From positions 335,094,409 through 335,158,408 of the forward strand of contig CM022299.1 of NCBI GenBank assembly GCA_011799875.1: a DNA stretch of 64,000 nucleotides, given 5' to 3'. The position numbers were made by a program, and so were the translations under genes. The notes below the pieces were generated by a model. That model did not search any database, was not told the origin of the DNA, and was given only the letters and a program-made list of their open reading frames with translations. The stretch comes from Thinopyrum elongatum. Its lineage: Eukaryota > Streptophyta > Magnoliopsida > Poales > Poaceae. Shown here piece after piece: positions 1 to 12,101 of the stretch. How positions within the stretch are numbered: position 1 is the first letter of the stretch; the number at the start of each line of letters is the position of its first letter.

Positions 1-8
1 ATCAATCT

Positions 9-823
9 ATGCTCGATACTTCTTGTACTGGTTCCTTTATGAAGAATACTATTGAATTCAGGTGGGATCTTTTAGAAAGAATTAAACACAACTCTGAAGA
101 TTGGGAACTCGACGAAGGTAAAGAGTCAGGTATTAATCTTAAGTTTGATTGTGTTAAATCTTTTATGAATACCGATGCTTTTCAAAAGTTTAGTACTAAA
201 TATGGACTTGACTCTGAGATAGTAGCCTCTTTTTGTGAATCATTTGCTGCTCATGTTGATCTCCCTAAGGAGAAGTGGTTTAAATATCACCCACCTGTTA
301 AAGAAGAAACTACAGAACCGGTAATAGCTAAAGATGAAACTATCATTTATAATGTTGATCCAGTTGTTCCTACTGCTTATATTGAAAATCCACCTTTCCC
401 TGTTAGGATAAAGGAACATGCTAAGGTGTCAACCGTGGTCAACAAAAGTTATATTAGAGCACCTAAACCTGCTGAACAAATCAAAGTAGAACTTAGTTTT
501 GCTATGGTTAAAGATCTCTTGGTAGAAAATATAGATGGGCATGCTATTTACTTCTGTGATGAAGCTGCTAGAATTGCTAAACCCGATGAAAAAGATAAAC
601 ATAGACCTGTTGTTGGCATGCCTGTTATCTCAGTTAAAATAGGAGATCACTATTATCATGGTTTATGTGACTTAGGTGCTAGCATGAGTGGTATTCCTTT
701 TACCTTATATTAAGAAATTATGAATGATATAGCACCCGCTGAAATAGAAGACATAGATGTTACTATTAAACTTGCTACTAGAGACACCATCACACCATTG
801 GGATTGTTAGAGATGTTGAAGTC
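9..823 (+). pseudogene. Element A gag C-terminus and N-terminal part of retropepsin (broken)
   Basis: An open frame of 234 codons ends with the aspartic protease active-site region (CDLGAS, near 667-684). In this lineage the protease continues without a break. Here a TAA at 711-713 interrupts it, the frame continues to about 800, and coding then moves to the frame of the next ORF, which implies a one-base loss near 800-805. The upstream residues are hydrophilic and resemble the linker between gag and protease. The true start of the polyprotein lies before the window. With a nonsense codon and a frameshift this part cannot make a functional product. Confidence 0.75.
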
Positions 824-2893
824 TTGTGTGGGAAAATAAAATATCCTACTGATTTTCTAGTTCTGGGTTCCCCGCAAGATGACTTTTGTCCCATTATCTT
901 TGGCGGATCTTTCTTGAGCACCGTTAATGCTAAAATAGATTGTGAGAAACAAACCGTCGGTGTTAGTTTTGGTGATGAGTCTCATGAGTTTAATTTTTCT
1001 AAGTTCAATAGAAAACATCATAAGAAAGAATTGCCTAGTAAGGATGAAATAATTGGTCTTGCTTCTATTGCCGTGCCTCCTACTGATCCACTAGAACAAT
1101 ATTTGCTAGACCACAAAAATGATATGCATATGCATGAAAGAAATGAGATAGATAAAATTTTCTTTGAACAACAACCTCTACTTAAACACAATTTGCCTAT
1201 TAAAACTCTAGGAGGTCCTCCTCCACCTAAAGGTGATCCTGTGTTTGAATTAAAACAATTTCCAGACACTTTGAAATATGCTTATCTTGATGAGAAAAAG
1301 ATATATCATGTTATTATTAGTGCTAACCTTTCAGAACATGAAGAAGAAAGATTATTGAAAATTCTAAAGAAGCACCAAGCTGCTATTGGATATACTCTTG
1401 ATGATCTTAAGGGCATTAGTCCCACTCTATGTCAGCACAAGATTAATATGGAACCTGATGCTAAACCCGTTGTTGATCACCAACGACGTTTAAATCCTAA
1501 AATGAAAGAAGTGGTAAGAACTGAAATATTGAAGCTCCTGGAAGCAGGTATAATCTATCCCATAGCTGATAGTAGATGGGTGAGTCCCATTCATTGTGTC
1601 CCTAAGAAGGGAGGTATTACTGTTGTTCCCAATGATAAAAATGAACTTATTCCACAAAGAATTGTCACTGGCTATAGAATGGTAATTGATTTTAGAAAAT
1701 TAAATAACGCAACTAGAAAAGATCATTACCCTCTTCATTTCATTGATCAAATGCTAGAAAGACTATCAAAGCACACACACTTTTGCTTCCTTGATGGATA
1801 TTCTGGTTTTTCCCAAATACCTGTTTCACAACCTGATCAAGAGAAAACCACCTTTACTTGTCCTTTTGGAACTTATGCTTATAGACATATGCCTTTTGGT
1901 TTATGCAATGCACTTGCTACCTTTCAAAGATGTATGACTGCTATATTCTCTGATTTTTGTGAAAAGATTGTTGAGGTTTTCATGGATGATTTTTCCGTTT
2001 ACGGAACGTTCTTTGATGATTGCTTAAGCAACCTAGATCGAGTTTTGCAGAGATGCGAGCAAACTAACCTTGTCTTGAATTGGGAGAAGTGCCACTTTAT
2101 GGTCAATGAAGGTATTGTCTTGGGACATAAAATTTCTGAACCAGGTACTAAGGTGGATAAAGCCAAAGTTGATGCAATTGAGAAAATGCCATGTCCCAGA
2201 GATATTAAAGGTATCCGTAGTTTTCTCGGTCATGTTGGTTTCTATAGGAGATTTATTAAAGACTTCTCTAAAATTTCTAGGCCTCTTATAAATCTTTTAC
2301 AAAAGGATGTTCAATTTGTTTTTTATGATGATTGTGTAGAAGCCTTTGAAACACTTAAGAAAGCCTCAATTTCTGCACCTATTGTTCAACCACCTGATTG
2401 GAACTTGCCTTTTGAAATTATGTGTGATGCTAGTGATTATGTTGTTGGTGCTGTTTTAGGACAAAGAGTTGATAAGAAATTAAATGTTATTCATTATGCT
2501 AGCAGAAATCTAGACAGTGCCCAAAGAAATTATGCTACCACTGAAAAAGAATTTTTAGCAGTTGTGTTTGCTTGTGATAAATTCAGATCTTATATTGTTG
2601 ATTCTAAAGTGACTGTTCACACTGATCATGCTGCTATTAAATATCTTATGGAAAAGAAAGATGCTAAACCTAGACTCATTAGGTGGGTTCTCTTGCTTCA
2701 AGAATTTGACTTACATATCACTGATAGAAAAGGAGCTGAGAACCCCGTAGTTGATAACTTGTCTAGGTTAGAAAATATTCTTGATGACCCACAACCTATT
2801 AATGATAGCTTTCCTGATGAGCAACTAGCTGCAATAAATGTTTCTCATAACACTCCTTGGTATGCTGACTATGCTAATTACATTGTTGCTTAA
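824..2893 (+). pseudogene. Element A pol: protease C-terminus, reverse transcriptase, RNase H
   Basis: Open frame of 689 codons. Residues about 15-45 are the C-terminal half of the retropepsin (IIFGGSFL). Reverse transcriptase spans about 230-470 with the catalytic FMDD at residues 386-389, preceded by the FGLCNA fingers/palm motif. RNase H follows, with the first Asp near residue 535 (CDASD), a Glu in EKEFLA, Asp in HTDHA and a final Asp in VVDNLS. The frame ends just before integrase at a TAA (2891-2893), where the family normally reads on. It is one piece of a broken gag-pol polyprotein, although the RT and RNase H catalytic residues survive. The ATG at 824 is internal to the ancestral polyprotein and not a natural start. 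Confidence 0.85.
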
Positions 2894-4181
2894 TATATAC
2901 CACCTAGTTTCACATACCAACAAAAGAAAAAAATTCTTCTATGATTTAAGACATTACTTTTGGGATGACCCACATCTTTAAAAAAAAGGAGTAGATGGTA
3001 TTATTAGACGTTGTGTACCTGAGCATGAACAGGAACAAATCCTATGAAAATGTCACTTCGAAGCTTATGGAAGACATCATGCGGGAGATAGAACTGCTCA
3101 CAAGGTATTGCAATCTGGTTTTTATTGTCCTACTCTCTTCAAGGATTCCCGTAAGTTTGATTTATCTTGTGATGAATGTCAAAGAATTGGTAATATTGGT
3201 AAGTATCAGGAAATGCCTATGAACTATTCACTTGCTGTTGAACCATTTGATGTTTGGGGTTTTGATTATATGGGACATTTTCCTTCCTCTAATGGGTATA
3301 CACATAATTTGGTTGCTGTTGATTATGTTACTAAGTGGGTAGAAGCTATTCCAACTAGTAGTGTTGATCACAACACCTCTATTAAAATGCTTAAGAAGTT
3401 ATTTTCCCAAGGTTTGGAGTCCCTAGATATTTAATGACTGATGGTGGTTCGCATTTTATTCATGGTGCTTTCCCTAAAATGCTTGCTAAGTATGATGTTA
3501 ACCATAGAATTGCATCCCCCTATCATCCTCAGTCTAGTGGTCAAGTTGAACTTAGCAATAGAGAAATAAAATTAATTTTACAAAAAACTGTCAATAGGTC
3601 CTGAAAGAATTGGTCTAAGAAATTAGACGATGCACTTTGGGCTTACCGAACATCATAGAAAAATCCCATGGGTATGTCTCCTTATAAAATGGTTTATGGA
3701 AAAGCTTGTCATTTGCCTCTTGAGTTAGAACATAAAGCATATTGGGAAATTAAAGTACTATGATTTCAAACTTGCCGATGAAAAGAGGATATTTGACATC
3801 AGCTCACTAGATGAATGGAGAACCCAAGCTTATGAAAACGCCAAATTATTTAAAGAAAAAGTTAAAAGATGGCATGATAAAAGAATCCAAAAGCGTGAGT
3901 TCAAAGTTGGAGAATATGTTCTTTTGTACAACTCTCGTTTCAGATTCTTTGCAGGAAAACTTCTCTCCAAATGGGAAGGACCTTATGTTATCGAGGAGGT
4001 TTATCAATCTCGAGCTATCAAAATAAATAATGCCGAAGGTACTAACCCGAAGGTTGTCAATGGGCAAAGAATTAAACACTATATCTCAGGTACTCCCATT
4101 AATGTTGAAAGCAATATTATCCAAACCATGACACCTGAGGAACACATAAAAGAAACCTTCCATAACACTACAGAATCATGA
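2894..4181 (+). pseudogene. Element A integrase (decayed)
   Basis: Integrase remains are spread over several frames. A zinc-binding H2C2 module lies around 3060-3190, the catalytic core begins near 3250 (WGFDYMGHF, Asp), continues around 3430-3440 (second Asp in TDGG) and reaches the Glu region near 3535-3560 (SGQVEL). The C-terminal domain (LLSKWEGPY) is near 3960-3990. Stop codons at 2891, about 2978 and 3434 region, a stop near 3602, and frame changes break it into ORFs of 108 codons or less. It is non-functional. It lies directly downstream of RNase H, as in other Ty3/gypsy elements. Confidence 0.75.
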
Positions 4182-4239
4182 AAAAAGAGGAGGTACGTGA
4201 TACGGTAAGTAAACAGACTCCGAAAAATCCGCAAAAATA

Positions 4240-4430
4240 TTTCCTGTCAGTTTTGGAATATATTAAAAATTAGGAAAATAAGAAACAACCAGGAAGGCAA
4301 CCCTGGTGGGCACAAGACACCAGGGCGCGCCAGGCGCGCCCAGGTGGGTTGTGCCCACCTCGGGTACCTTCCGGACTCCATTTTTTTCTCGTTTGCTTGT
4401 TTCCCAAGATAAAAAATCTTTATATACCCC
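4240..4430 (+). promoter_or_regulatory. Internal U3-like promoter block of element A
   Basis: After the integrase the sequence takes on the layout of an LTR U3: an AT-rich stretch, then a GC-rich palindrome, then a TATA-like TATATA at 4421-4426. The palindrome has 11-bp arms, GGTGGGCACAA at 4305-4315 and its reverse complement at 4349-4359, around two GGCGCGCC sites. The same design lies upstream of the TATA box in the LTRs of A, B, C1, C2 and G. It precedes the small ORF at 4516, so it may drive a separate transcript. Promoter activity is inferred, not shown. Confidence 0.5.
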
Positions 4431-4515
4431 CCGCACCTATTGACCACCGTATCGCGGAGAAATCTTCAGTTTTCTTTTCTTGCTGTTTTTTGTCAGATCC
4501 ATCAAGGCCAGCATC

Positions 4516-4830
4516 ATGTCGTCTTCCCCCTCCAACAACGTAGAAGAGAATGCTTGGTTGATGAAGATTTAATTGAAGAGAGAAGAGCCCGAAGAATCTT
4601 TCAAGAGGGACAAGAGCAAGGAAGCTATTGGAGATCCAGCTCCAGCACTAGAGCAGGCCTTGCCCGTGGAGGAAGAAGAAGATATCCTTCAACCATACTA
4701 TGAATACCTCACTCCCACTGAGATTGAAGCCTTTAGGATCATTGAAACAGTTCGTGTTCAAAACAAGTATCTCACTCGTGAAAATATTTTATTGCAAGAG
4801 CACATCATTACCCTTCGGAGTGTCATCTGA
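4516..4830 (+). pseudogene. Small extra ORF of element A, unknown function
   Basis: From an ATG at 4516 the frame runs 17 to 18 codons, meets a TAA at about 4570, then stays open to a TGA at 4828-4830, about 105 codons in all. The product would be acidic and hydrophilic, with a run of Glu in the middle and a Leu-rich tail that could be helical (residues about 75-105). I do not recognise it. Its place between integrase and the 3' LTR is where Athila-like elements carry extra ORFs. The single stop makes this copy a probable pseudogene. Confidence 0.45.
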
Positions 4831-6487
4831 AGACTGGAGTATCTTTTGAGCCTGAAAGAGAAGGACGAACCCTCCACTACCTCATCACCACCACCTTCTT
4901 CATCACCAAAGGAGACTTGAGTTCATGGTATGGACACTCCCCTTGGCTTGTGCCAAGCTTGGGGGAGGTGTCCCGGTATCGTATCACCACCACTATCTTT
5001 GCTTTCATCTATTTTAGTTCGATCATTAGTTTTCCTATGATTTAGGTGAATAAAAGTTTAGTTCGATCCTTTTCTTTTCGAGTGCTTGCTTAGTGATCTA
5101 TCTATCGTTGTAATCATGTTCGAGATATATAATAAAGTTTAGTTTGAGTTTAGTTTTCTTTACTTTCATGTTCAATAACAAGAAAGGAAATAAATGAAAA
5201 AGATCATATGCTAATCCTATGGTAAGTAATGACATCACATAAGGAAGAGTATAAGTAGTAAAATTTATTGGAGATTGACAAACATAGCATTAGTCAATGA
5301 TGCAATTCATGAAAGAATTAATAAGGGAAGAGAAGATTCACATGCAAATACACTATCTTGGACATCTTTTATGATTGTGAGCCCCCATTAAATATTTTGT
5401 GTCAAAATTGTTGACGTTGGACAAGGAAGACAACGTAATAATTTATGTTTGTTCATATTCACATAGAAGTTATATTGTCATAGATCCTTTAACATGTGGT
5501 GCTTTCCCAATATCTTTTCTAGCCAAAAACTCCGCACTAAGTAGAGATACTACTTGTACATCCAAAACCCTTAACCCAAATCTTACTTTGAGAGTCCACC
5601 ATACCTACCTATGGATTGAGTAAGATCCTTTAAGTAAGTTGTCATCGGTGCAAAAAGGGAATAAAAATTGCTTCTAAATGTGTTGGATCATTTAGTGTAA
5701 GAGAAAATTGAGCGTTGCACGAACTTGTGATGGCAAAATAATAAAAGCGATAGACTGCATAATAAAGGTTGCCATCATAAGGGGCAATGTAACATGACGT
5801 TCTTTTGCACTAAGGGATTTGGCATACAAACAAATAAGCGCATGACAACCTCTGCTTCCCTCTGCGAAGGGCCTATCTTTTACTTTTTTGCATTTACTTT
5901 TATGAAGAGTCAAAGTTTTCTTCCCTATTCCTTTTTACTTTTTCTTTTTGCAAGCATCATGTGGTGAGGAAAGATCTAGGCACATATATCCAGTTAAATA
6001 TGAGTGGGCATGAGTTATTATTGTTGACATCACCCTTGAGGTGAATACGTTGGGAGGCGAAACTATAAGCCACTATCTTTCTATGTGTCCGGTTGAAACT
6101 TTTTGTTCATGGGTACACTATGAGTATTAGAAATCATAGAAGATTAAATGATGGTTGAGTATGTGGACTTGCCTAAAGGCTCCGATATGTGACCCTTCCT
6201 GAAAAGATGATGAACTGTAGTTGCAAAGTTGACTGAGAACATAGTTTGTTGGTTTTCAATAGAGTTTATGCTTTATACTTCGATGTTGTGATGAATTTTT
6301 ACGTGTTCATGGGAAGTTATAGGATAATAGTTTTGTGATAAAAGTTTTATAATAAAGTTTGTTGCTATTATAATAATATGCATGATGCTTCTATGTCCGT
6401 ATTTTGTTTTTATCGACACCTCTTTCTCTCTAAGAATGTGGACATGTTTTTCGATTTCGGTTTTTCGCTTGAGGACAAGCAAGGTCT
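4831..6487 (+). other. Non-coding 3' internal region of element A
   Basis: About 1.65 kb without a convincing ORF. It begins with an internal purine tract identical to the one before the LTR (AAGCTTGGGGGAG at 4955-4967). It contains the motif with GTCCACCATACCTACCTAT and the TGCGAAGGGCC motif that recur in the same position in B, G and E, and ends with GAGGACAAGCAA just before the purine tract. Such long 3' untranslated regions are usual in these Triticeae families. Confidence 0.6.
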
Positions 6488-6501
6488 AAGCTTGGGGGAG
6501 T
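6488..6501 (+). other. Polypurine tract of element A
   Basis: AAGCTTGGGGGAG at 6488-6500 directly abuts the LTR start at 6502. This is the expected plus-strand primer position. Confidence 0.8.
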
Positions 6502-8017
6502 TGATACGTCCATTTTGCATCATGTTTTCCTACTGTTATTTATAATGTTTTTATGCATAATAATGCTTTATGGAGTAATTCTAATGCCTTTTCTCTCATA
6601 ATATGCAAGGTTCACACAAAGAGGGAGAATACCGGCAGCTGGAATTCTGAACCTGAAAAAGCTACATCAGGCCACCTATTCTGCACAACTCCAAATGAGC
6701 TGAAACTTCACGGAGAATTTTTATGGAATATTTAAGAATTATTGGAGAAAATAACTACCAGAGGGGCCCCACCAGGTGGGCACAACCCACCTGGGCATGC
6801 CAGGGCCCCCAGGCGCGCCCTGGTGTGTTGTGCCCTCCTTGGCCCACCTCCGGTGCCCCTCTTCTGGTATATAAGTCCTTTTGACCTAGAAAAAATAAGG
6901 AGAGGACTTTCGGGATGAAGCGACGCCGTCTCGAGGCGGAACTTGGGCAGGAGCACTTTTGCCCTCCGGCGGAGCGATTCCGCCGGGGGAACTTCCCTCC
7001 CGGAGGGGGAAATCATCGTCATCATCATCACCAACAACTCTCCCATCTTGGGGAGGGCAATCTCCATCAACATCTTCAACAGCACCATCTCCTCTCAAAC
7101 CCTAGTCATCTCTTGTGTTCAATCTTTGTACCGGAACCTTAGATTGGTGCTTGTGGGTGACTAGTAGTGTTGATTACATCTTGTAGTTGATTACTATATG
7201 GTTTATTTGGTGGAAGATTATATGTTCAGATCCATTATGCTATTTAATACCCCTCTGATATTGAGCATGATTATCATTTGTGAGTTGTTACTTTTGTTCT
7301 TGAGGTCATGGGAGAAATCTTGTTGCAAGTAATCATGTGAATTTGATATGTGTTCGATATTTTGATGGTATGTATGTTGTGATTCCCTTAGTGGTGTCAT
7401 GTGAACGTCGACTACATGGCACTTCACCTTATTAGGGCCTAAGGGAATGCATTGTGGAGTAGTTATTAGATGATGGGTTGCGAGACTGACAGAAGCTTAA
7501 ACCCTAGTTTATGCGCTACTTCGTAAGGGACTGATTTGGATCCAAAAGTTTAATGCTATGGTTAGATTTTATCTTAATACTTTTCTCGTAGTTGCGGATG
7601 CTTGCGAGGGGGTTAATCATAAGTAGGAGGTTTGTTCAAGTAAGAACATCACCTAAGCACCGGTCCACCCACATATCAAATTATCAAAGTAGCGAACACG
7701 AATCAAACCAACATGATGAAAGTGACTAGATGAAATTCTCGTGTACCCTCAAGAACGCTTTGCTTATCATAAGAGATCATTTTGGCCTGCCCTTTGCCAC
7801 AAAAGGATTGGGCTACCTTGCTGCATATTATTTGTCGTTACCGTTACTTGCTAGTTACAAATTATCTTGCTATCAAATTACTCGTTACTTATAATTTCAG
7901 TACTTGCAGAGAATACCTTGCTGAAAACCACTTGTCATTACCTTCTGCTCCTTGTTTGTTCGGCACTCTTACTTATCGAAAGGACTATGATTGATCCCCT
8001 ATACTTGTGGGTCATCA
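6502..8017 (+). mobile_element. 3' LTR of element A
   Basis: Starts TGATACGTCCATTTTGC and ends GGGTCATCA, 1516 bp. A GC-rich inverted-repeat block (about 6765-6850) precedes a TATATAAG box at 6868-6875. ORFs read here on either strand are short and lie across the promoter and leader, so I do not call genes. The opposite LTR is outside the window, so age cannot be estimated. Confidence 0.85.
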
Positions 8018-8494
8018 CCCCACTGCCACGGGAGGGTAGGACAAAAGATGTCATGCAAGTTCTTTTCCATAAGCACGTATGACTATATTCGGAATACATG
8101 CCTACATTATATTGATGAATTGGAGCTAGTTCTGTGTCACCCTAGGTTATAACTGTTGCATGATGAATGCCATTCGACATAATTATCCATCACTGATCCG
8201 TTGCCTACGAGATTTTCACATATTTATCTTTGCTAAGTTACTTTGCCGTTGCTACGGTTATAATCACTACAAAACTTCTACTGTTACTTCTATCACCGTT
8301 ACTGTTACTTCCATACTACTTTGCTACTAAAAACTTTGCTGCAGATATTAAGTATTTCAGGTGTGGTTGAATTGACAACTTAGCTACTAATACTTGGGAA
8401 TATTCTTTGGCTCCCCTTGTGTCGAATCAATAAATTTGGGTTGAATACCCTACCCTCAAAAACTGTTGCGATCCCCTATACTTGTGGGTTATCG
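8018..8494 (+). mobile_element. 5' LTR of element B, 3' fragment
   Basis: Aligns with the end of the 3' LTR at 16195-16673, including the terminal motif CTATACTTGTGGGTTATC; the final base is G here and A in the 3' LTR. Truncated on the left by the insertion of element A. Confidence 0.85.
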
Positions 8495-8505
8495 AGACCA
8501 TTTTC

Positions 8506-8523
8506 TGGCGCCGTTGCCAGGAA
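8506..8523 (+). other. Primer-binding site of element B
   Basis: TGGCGCCGTTGCCAGGAA lies 11 bases after the LTR end. It closely matches the complement of the tRNA-Asp 3' end used by Athila-type elements (from general knowledge; no tRNA search was run). Confidence 0.65.
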
Positions 8524-8572
8524 GCATAGCTCTATTCTCTGAGTCACTTGGGATTTATATCTGTTGATCACT

Positions 8573-10542
8573 ATGAGGAATTTGAAAGATAAAAAAACCA
8601 AGATTTTTCCCTCTACTACGAGGGGAGGTAAGGAACTGCCATCTAGCTCTGCACTTGATTCACCTTCTGTTTTAAGTAAGCTTGCGACACCACCACCTGC
8701 TATTAATTCTGATATGTCGCAAGTAATTGATGATGCTACTTTTGCTATGCATGATGCTTATGATGATACTACTGTGCCACTGGGTCAATTTCTTGATGAA
8801 CAAATTGCTAGAGTTAATGCTGAAATGGATGATATTTATGAAACTGATGAAATCATTGAAACTGAACATTTTGAAACACCTGCTAGACCTAGCTCTCCTA
8901 GATATGAATTGCCTGATATACTTGAGGGTTATGTTATGGATGGAGAGGTGGCTAGGGACTTTCTTGCTTGTAAGGATAGAGATGATCTTAAGAAATTACT
9001 ATGCAAGTAGAAAGAAAAATCTTTGAATGCTAGAATGCAATATGATCCTAAGTTTGCTACTTCACCTATCTTTGTTACTGATAAGGATTATGAATTCTCT
9101 GTCGATCCTGAGTTAATTACTTTGGTTGAATCTGATCCTTTCCATGGTTATGAATATGAAACTGTTGTGGCACACCTTACTAAACTGAATGATATAGCCA
9201 CCCTATTTTCTCATGAGGAAAAAATTCGCTATTACTATATTCTTAAGTTGTTTCCTTTCTCGTTAAAGGGTGATGCTAAGTTATGGTTCAATTCTCTTGC
9301 TCCTGGTTGCGTGCGTAGTCCCCAGGATATGATATATTATTTCTCTGAAAAATATTTTCCTGCTCATAAGAAACAAGCTGCTTTACAGGAAATCTTTAAT
9401 TTTGTACAAATTGAAGAAGAGAGTCTCCCACAAGCTTGGGGGAGGCTTCTCCAATTACTTAATGCTTTGCCTGATCATCCTCTCAAGAAAAATGAAATAC
9501 TTGATATCTTTTATAATGGACTAACCGATGCTTCTAGGGACCACCTAGAAAGTTGTGCTAGTTGTGTTTTCAGGGAACGAACTGTTGAACAAGCTAAAGT
9601 GCTATTGAATAATATATTGAGTAATGATAATGATTGGATTCTTCCCGAACCACCTTCGAAGCCAACTCCGAAGAAAAGAGGTATTTTATTTCTCGGTCCT
9701 GAAGATATGCAAGAGGCAAAGAAATCTATGAAAGAAAAAGGTATTAAAGCTGAAGATGTTAAGAATTTACCACCTATCGAAGAAATACATGGTCTTTATA
9801 ACCCAACATAGGTAATAGAGGTAAATTATCTCTATAGATTTGATGAAGGTGATATTCCTCATAATAAGTCTGCTAGTCAATGCTTGGATGAATTTGATAA
9901 CTTTATTGTTAAACAAGAAAATTTCAATGCATATGTTAGTAGATAATTGAAACGTAATGCTTATATGCTTGACTGCTTGGGTGAATACATGTGTAGAACT
10001 GTTAATGATCTCAAAATTATTAGTAAACATGCTTCCATGGTAAAAACTCAAGTAGAACAAGTTCTCAAAGCACAGAATGATTTGCTTAATGAGATAAATA
10101 ATAAGAACAATGATCATGCTGTTAGAGTTCTGACTAGTGGTGGTAAAATGACTCAGGAACCTTTGTATCCTGAGGGCCATCCTAAGAGAATTGAACAAGA
10201 TTCTCAGAGAATTAATATTGATGTACCTAGTCCTAGTAATAAAAAGAAAAAAAGGATGACGGAACTTTGCATGCTTCTAGTGAACCTATTATAGACACAC
10301 CTGAGAATCCAAATGATATTTCTATTTCTAATGCAGAGACACAATCTGGTGATGAACATGAACCTAGTGATAATGTTAATGATGATGCTCATGTTGATGC
10401 TCAACCTAGTAATGATAATGATGTGGAGATTGAACCTGCTGTTGATCTTCATAACCCACATTCTAAGAATAAAAGATACGATAAGAGAGATTTCATTGCT
10501 AGGAAACATGGTAAAGGAAGAGAACCATGGGTTTAGAAACCC
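8573..10542 (+). pseudogene. Element B gag (broken by stops and a frameshift)
   Basis: One frame from ATG 8573 to about 10250 encodes the capsid-like gag. The conserved core is at about 9110-9620, with the LWFNSLAPG, SEKYFPAHKK and LPQAWGRLL motifs of plant retrotransposon gag. It is interrupted by TAG at 9008-9010, TAG near 9809, TAA near 9944 and TAG at 10534-10536, and by a frame change in an A-rich run near 10240-10255. The region 10270-10500 is acidic (Asp/Asn/Glu-rich), probably a linker before protease. The many lesions mean this copy no longer makes Gag. Confidence 0.75.
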
Positions 10543-11310
10543 ATGCCCTTTCCTCCTAAACCATCCAAGAAAAAGGATGATGAGGAATTTGAGCGCTTTG
10601 TTGAAATGCTTAGACCTGTCTTTTTGCGTATGCGTTTGACTGATATTCTGAAAATGTCTCCTTATGCTAAGTATATGAAAGATATTGTTACAAATAAAAG
10701 AAAGATACCGAAAGCTGAAATTTCCACTATGCTTGCTAATTATACATTTAAGGGTGGAATACCAAAGAAAATAGGAGATCCAGGAATACCAACTATACCA
10801 TGCTCCATTAAAAGAAACTATGTTAAAACTGCTCTATGTGATTTGGGAGCCGGTGTTAGTGTTATGCCTTTCTCTTTATATCGTAGACTTGATTTGAATA
10901 AGTTGACACCAACTGAAATCTCTTTGCAACTGGCTGATAAATCAACTGCTATACCCATCGGTATTTGTGAGGATGTGCATGTCGTAGTTGCAAATGTTAC
11001 TATTTTAACGGACTTTGTTATTCTTGATATACCCGAGGATGACAGTATGTCGATCATCCTTGGTAGACCCTTTTTTAATACTGCAGGGGCTGTTATTGAT
11101 TGCAACAAGGGCAATGCCACTTTTCATGTTAATGGTAATGAGCATACGATACACTTTTCGAAGAAACAACCTCAAGTTAATAGCACCAATTCTATTGGAA
11201 AATTTTCAATTATTGCTATTGGAGGTTTTGAATTCCCTATTCCTACTGTCAAAAAGAAATATGATATTCTTACTGTTGGGGACATGCACATCCCTGTTGA
11301 GGTAACCTAG
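10543..11310 (+). pseudogene. Element B retropepsin (aspartic protease domain)
   Basis: A 255-codon open frame continuous with gag apart from the TAG at 10534-10536. The active-site region (CDLGAGVSVMPF, near 10837-10875) and the second conserved block (IILGRPFF, near 11053-11076) are both present. The frame ends at TAG 11308-11310, with nothing resembling reverse transcriptase after it. The domain itself looks intact, but it is separated from gag by nonsense codons, so I call it part of a pseudogene. Confidence 0.75.
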
Positions 11311-11489
11311 TGTTATACGAAGATTCTCCAGTTTCATGTCATTCGGAAGAAGTTTGTTAATAAGACTTGATCAACCTTGTTAATGGATTCCTTTTGATGG
11401 GCATGAGATGGATGAATTTAGTAAACACAACTTTCTGTACCCACTTTTTACTTTCTGTTATTTAGAATAAATAAAGCAAAAATACTATT

Positions 11490-11720
11490 ATTTGTCTGTT
11501 TTCTGAATTATCCGTGCAATAAAAATGTCCCAAAAATAAAAGTTCTCCAAATGCCCTGAAAATTTAGTATGATTTTTTATGGAATATTTTAGAATTTCTG
11601 GCACTGAAAACACACTAGGGGGCAGCACCAGTGGGCCACAAGCCCATAGGGCGCGCCCACCCCCTCTGGGCATGCCTAGGTGGCTTGTGGGTCCCTCGTG
11701 GGCCCCCTCACTTATTCCAG
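11490..11720 (+). promoter_or_regulatory. Internal U3-like block of element B
   Basis: This stretch resembles B's own LTR U3 at about 15415-15580: both have AAATAAAAGTTCTC, a CCTGAAAATTTA-type motif, GGAATAT, then a GC-rich inverted-repeat block with CCACAAGCCC and GGCTTGTGGG. No clear TATA box follows. It lies upstream of the extra ORF at 12102, as the matching block does in element A, and is probably a promoter for a separate transcript. Confidence 0.5.
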
Positions 11721-12101
11721 CACCCATCCACTTCGTCTTTCTCCAGAAAAAATCCCACCATTGCTCACACCCGTGTTCTAGCTCATTTTGCTACCATTTT
11801 CGATCTCCTTGCTCAAAGTTCCATTCGCAAAACTGTTTTGGGGGATTGTTCTTCGGTATGTGACTCCTCCAATGGTCCAATTAGTTTTTGCTCTAGTGCT
11901 TTACATATTGCAAATTTTTGCTGTTGTGGTGACTTTGTTCTTGAGCTTGCATGTCAAATTTATATGGTCCAAAGTAGTTTTGATGCATGATATAGCCTCT
12001 AGACACTTGTGGGAGTAGTTGCTATCAATTTTGTTGAGTTTTATTCACTTTTATTTTGAGTCACTAAAAATTTCAGAATTTTTCAGAGAAAAAGGAAAGA
12101 A

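Larger units (their letters stand above)
1..8017 (+). mobile_element. Element A: Athila-like Ty3/gypsy retrotransposon, 3' part
   Basis: Plus-strand LTR retrotransposon cut by the window start. Visible in order: end of gag with the start of protease, protease - reverse transcriptase - RNase H, a decayed integrase, an internal promoter-like block with a small extra ORF, a long non-coding 3' region, a purine tract and a 3' LTR. The order protease-RT-RNase H-integrase is that of Ty3/gypsy; the protease DLGA-type site, the extra ORF after integrase and the primer site of related elements suggest the Athila clade. Its LTR ends at 8017, and the next base resumes the LTR of element B part-way through, so A is inserted in B's 5' LTR. 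The expected 5-bp target duplication (CCCCA at 8018-8022) cannot be tested because A's 5' end is outside. Confidence 0.85.

Noticed and set aside
6732..7164. Several ORFs on both strands in the LTR of element A
   Set aside because: They cover the promoter, TATA box and leader and are not conserved in the related LTRs.
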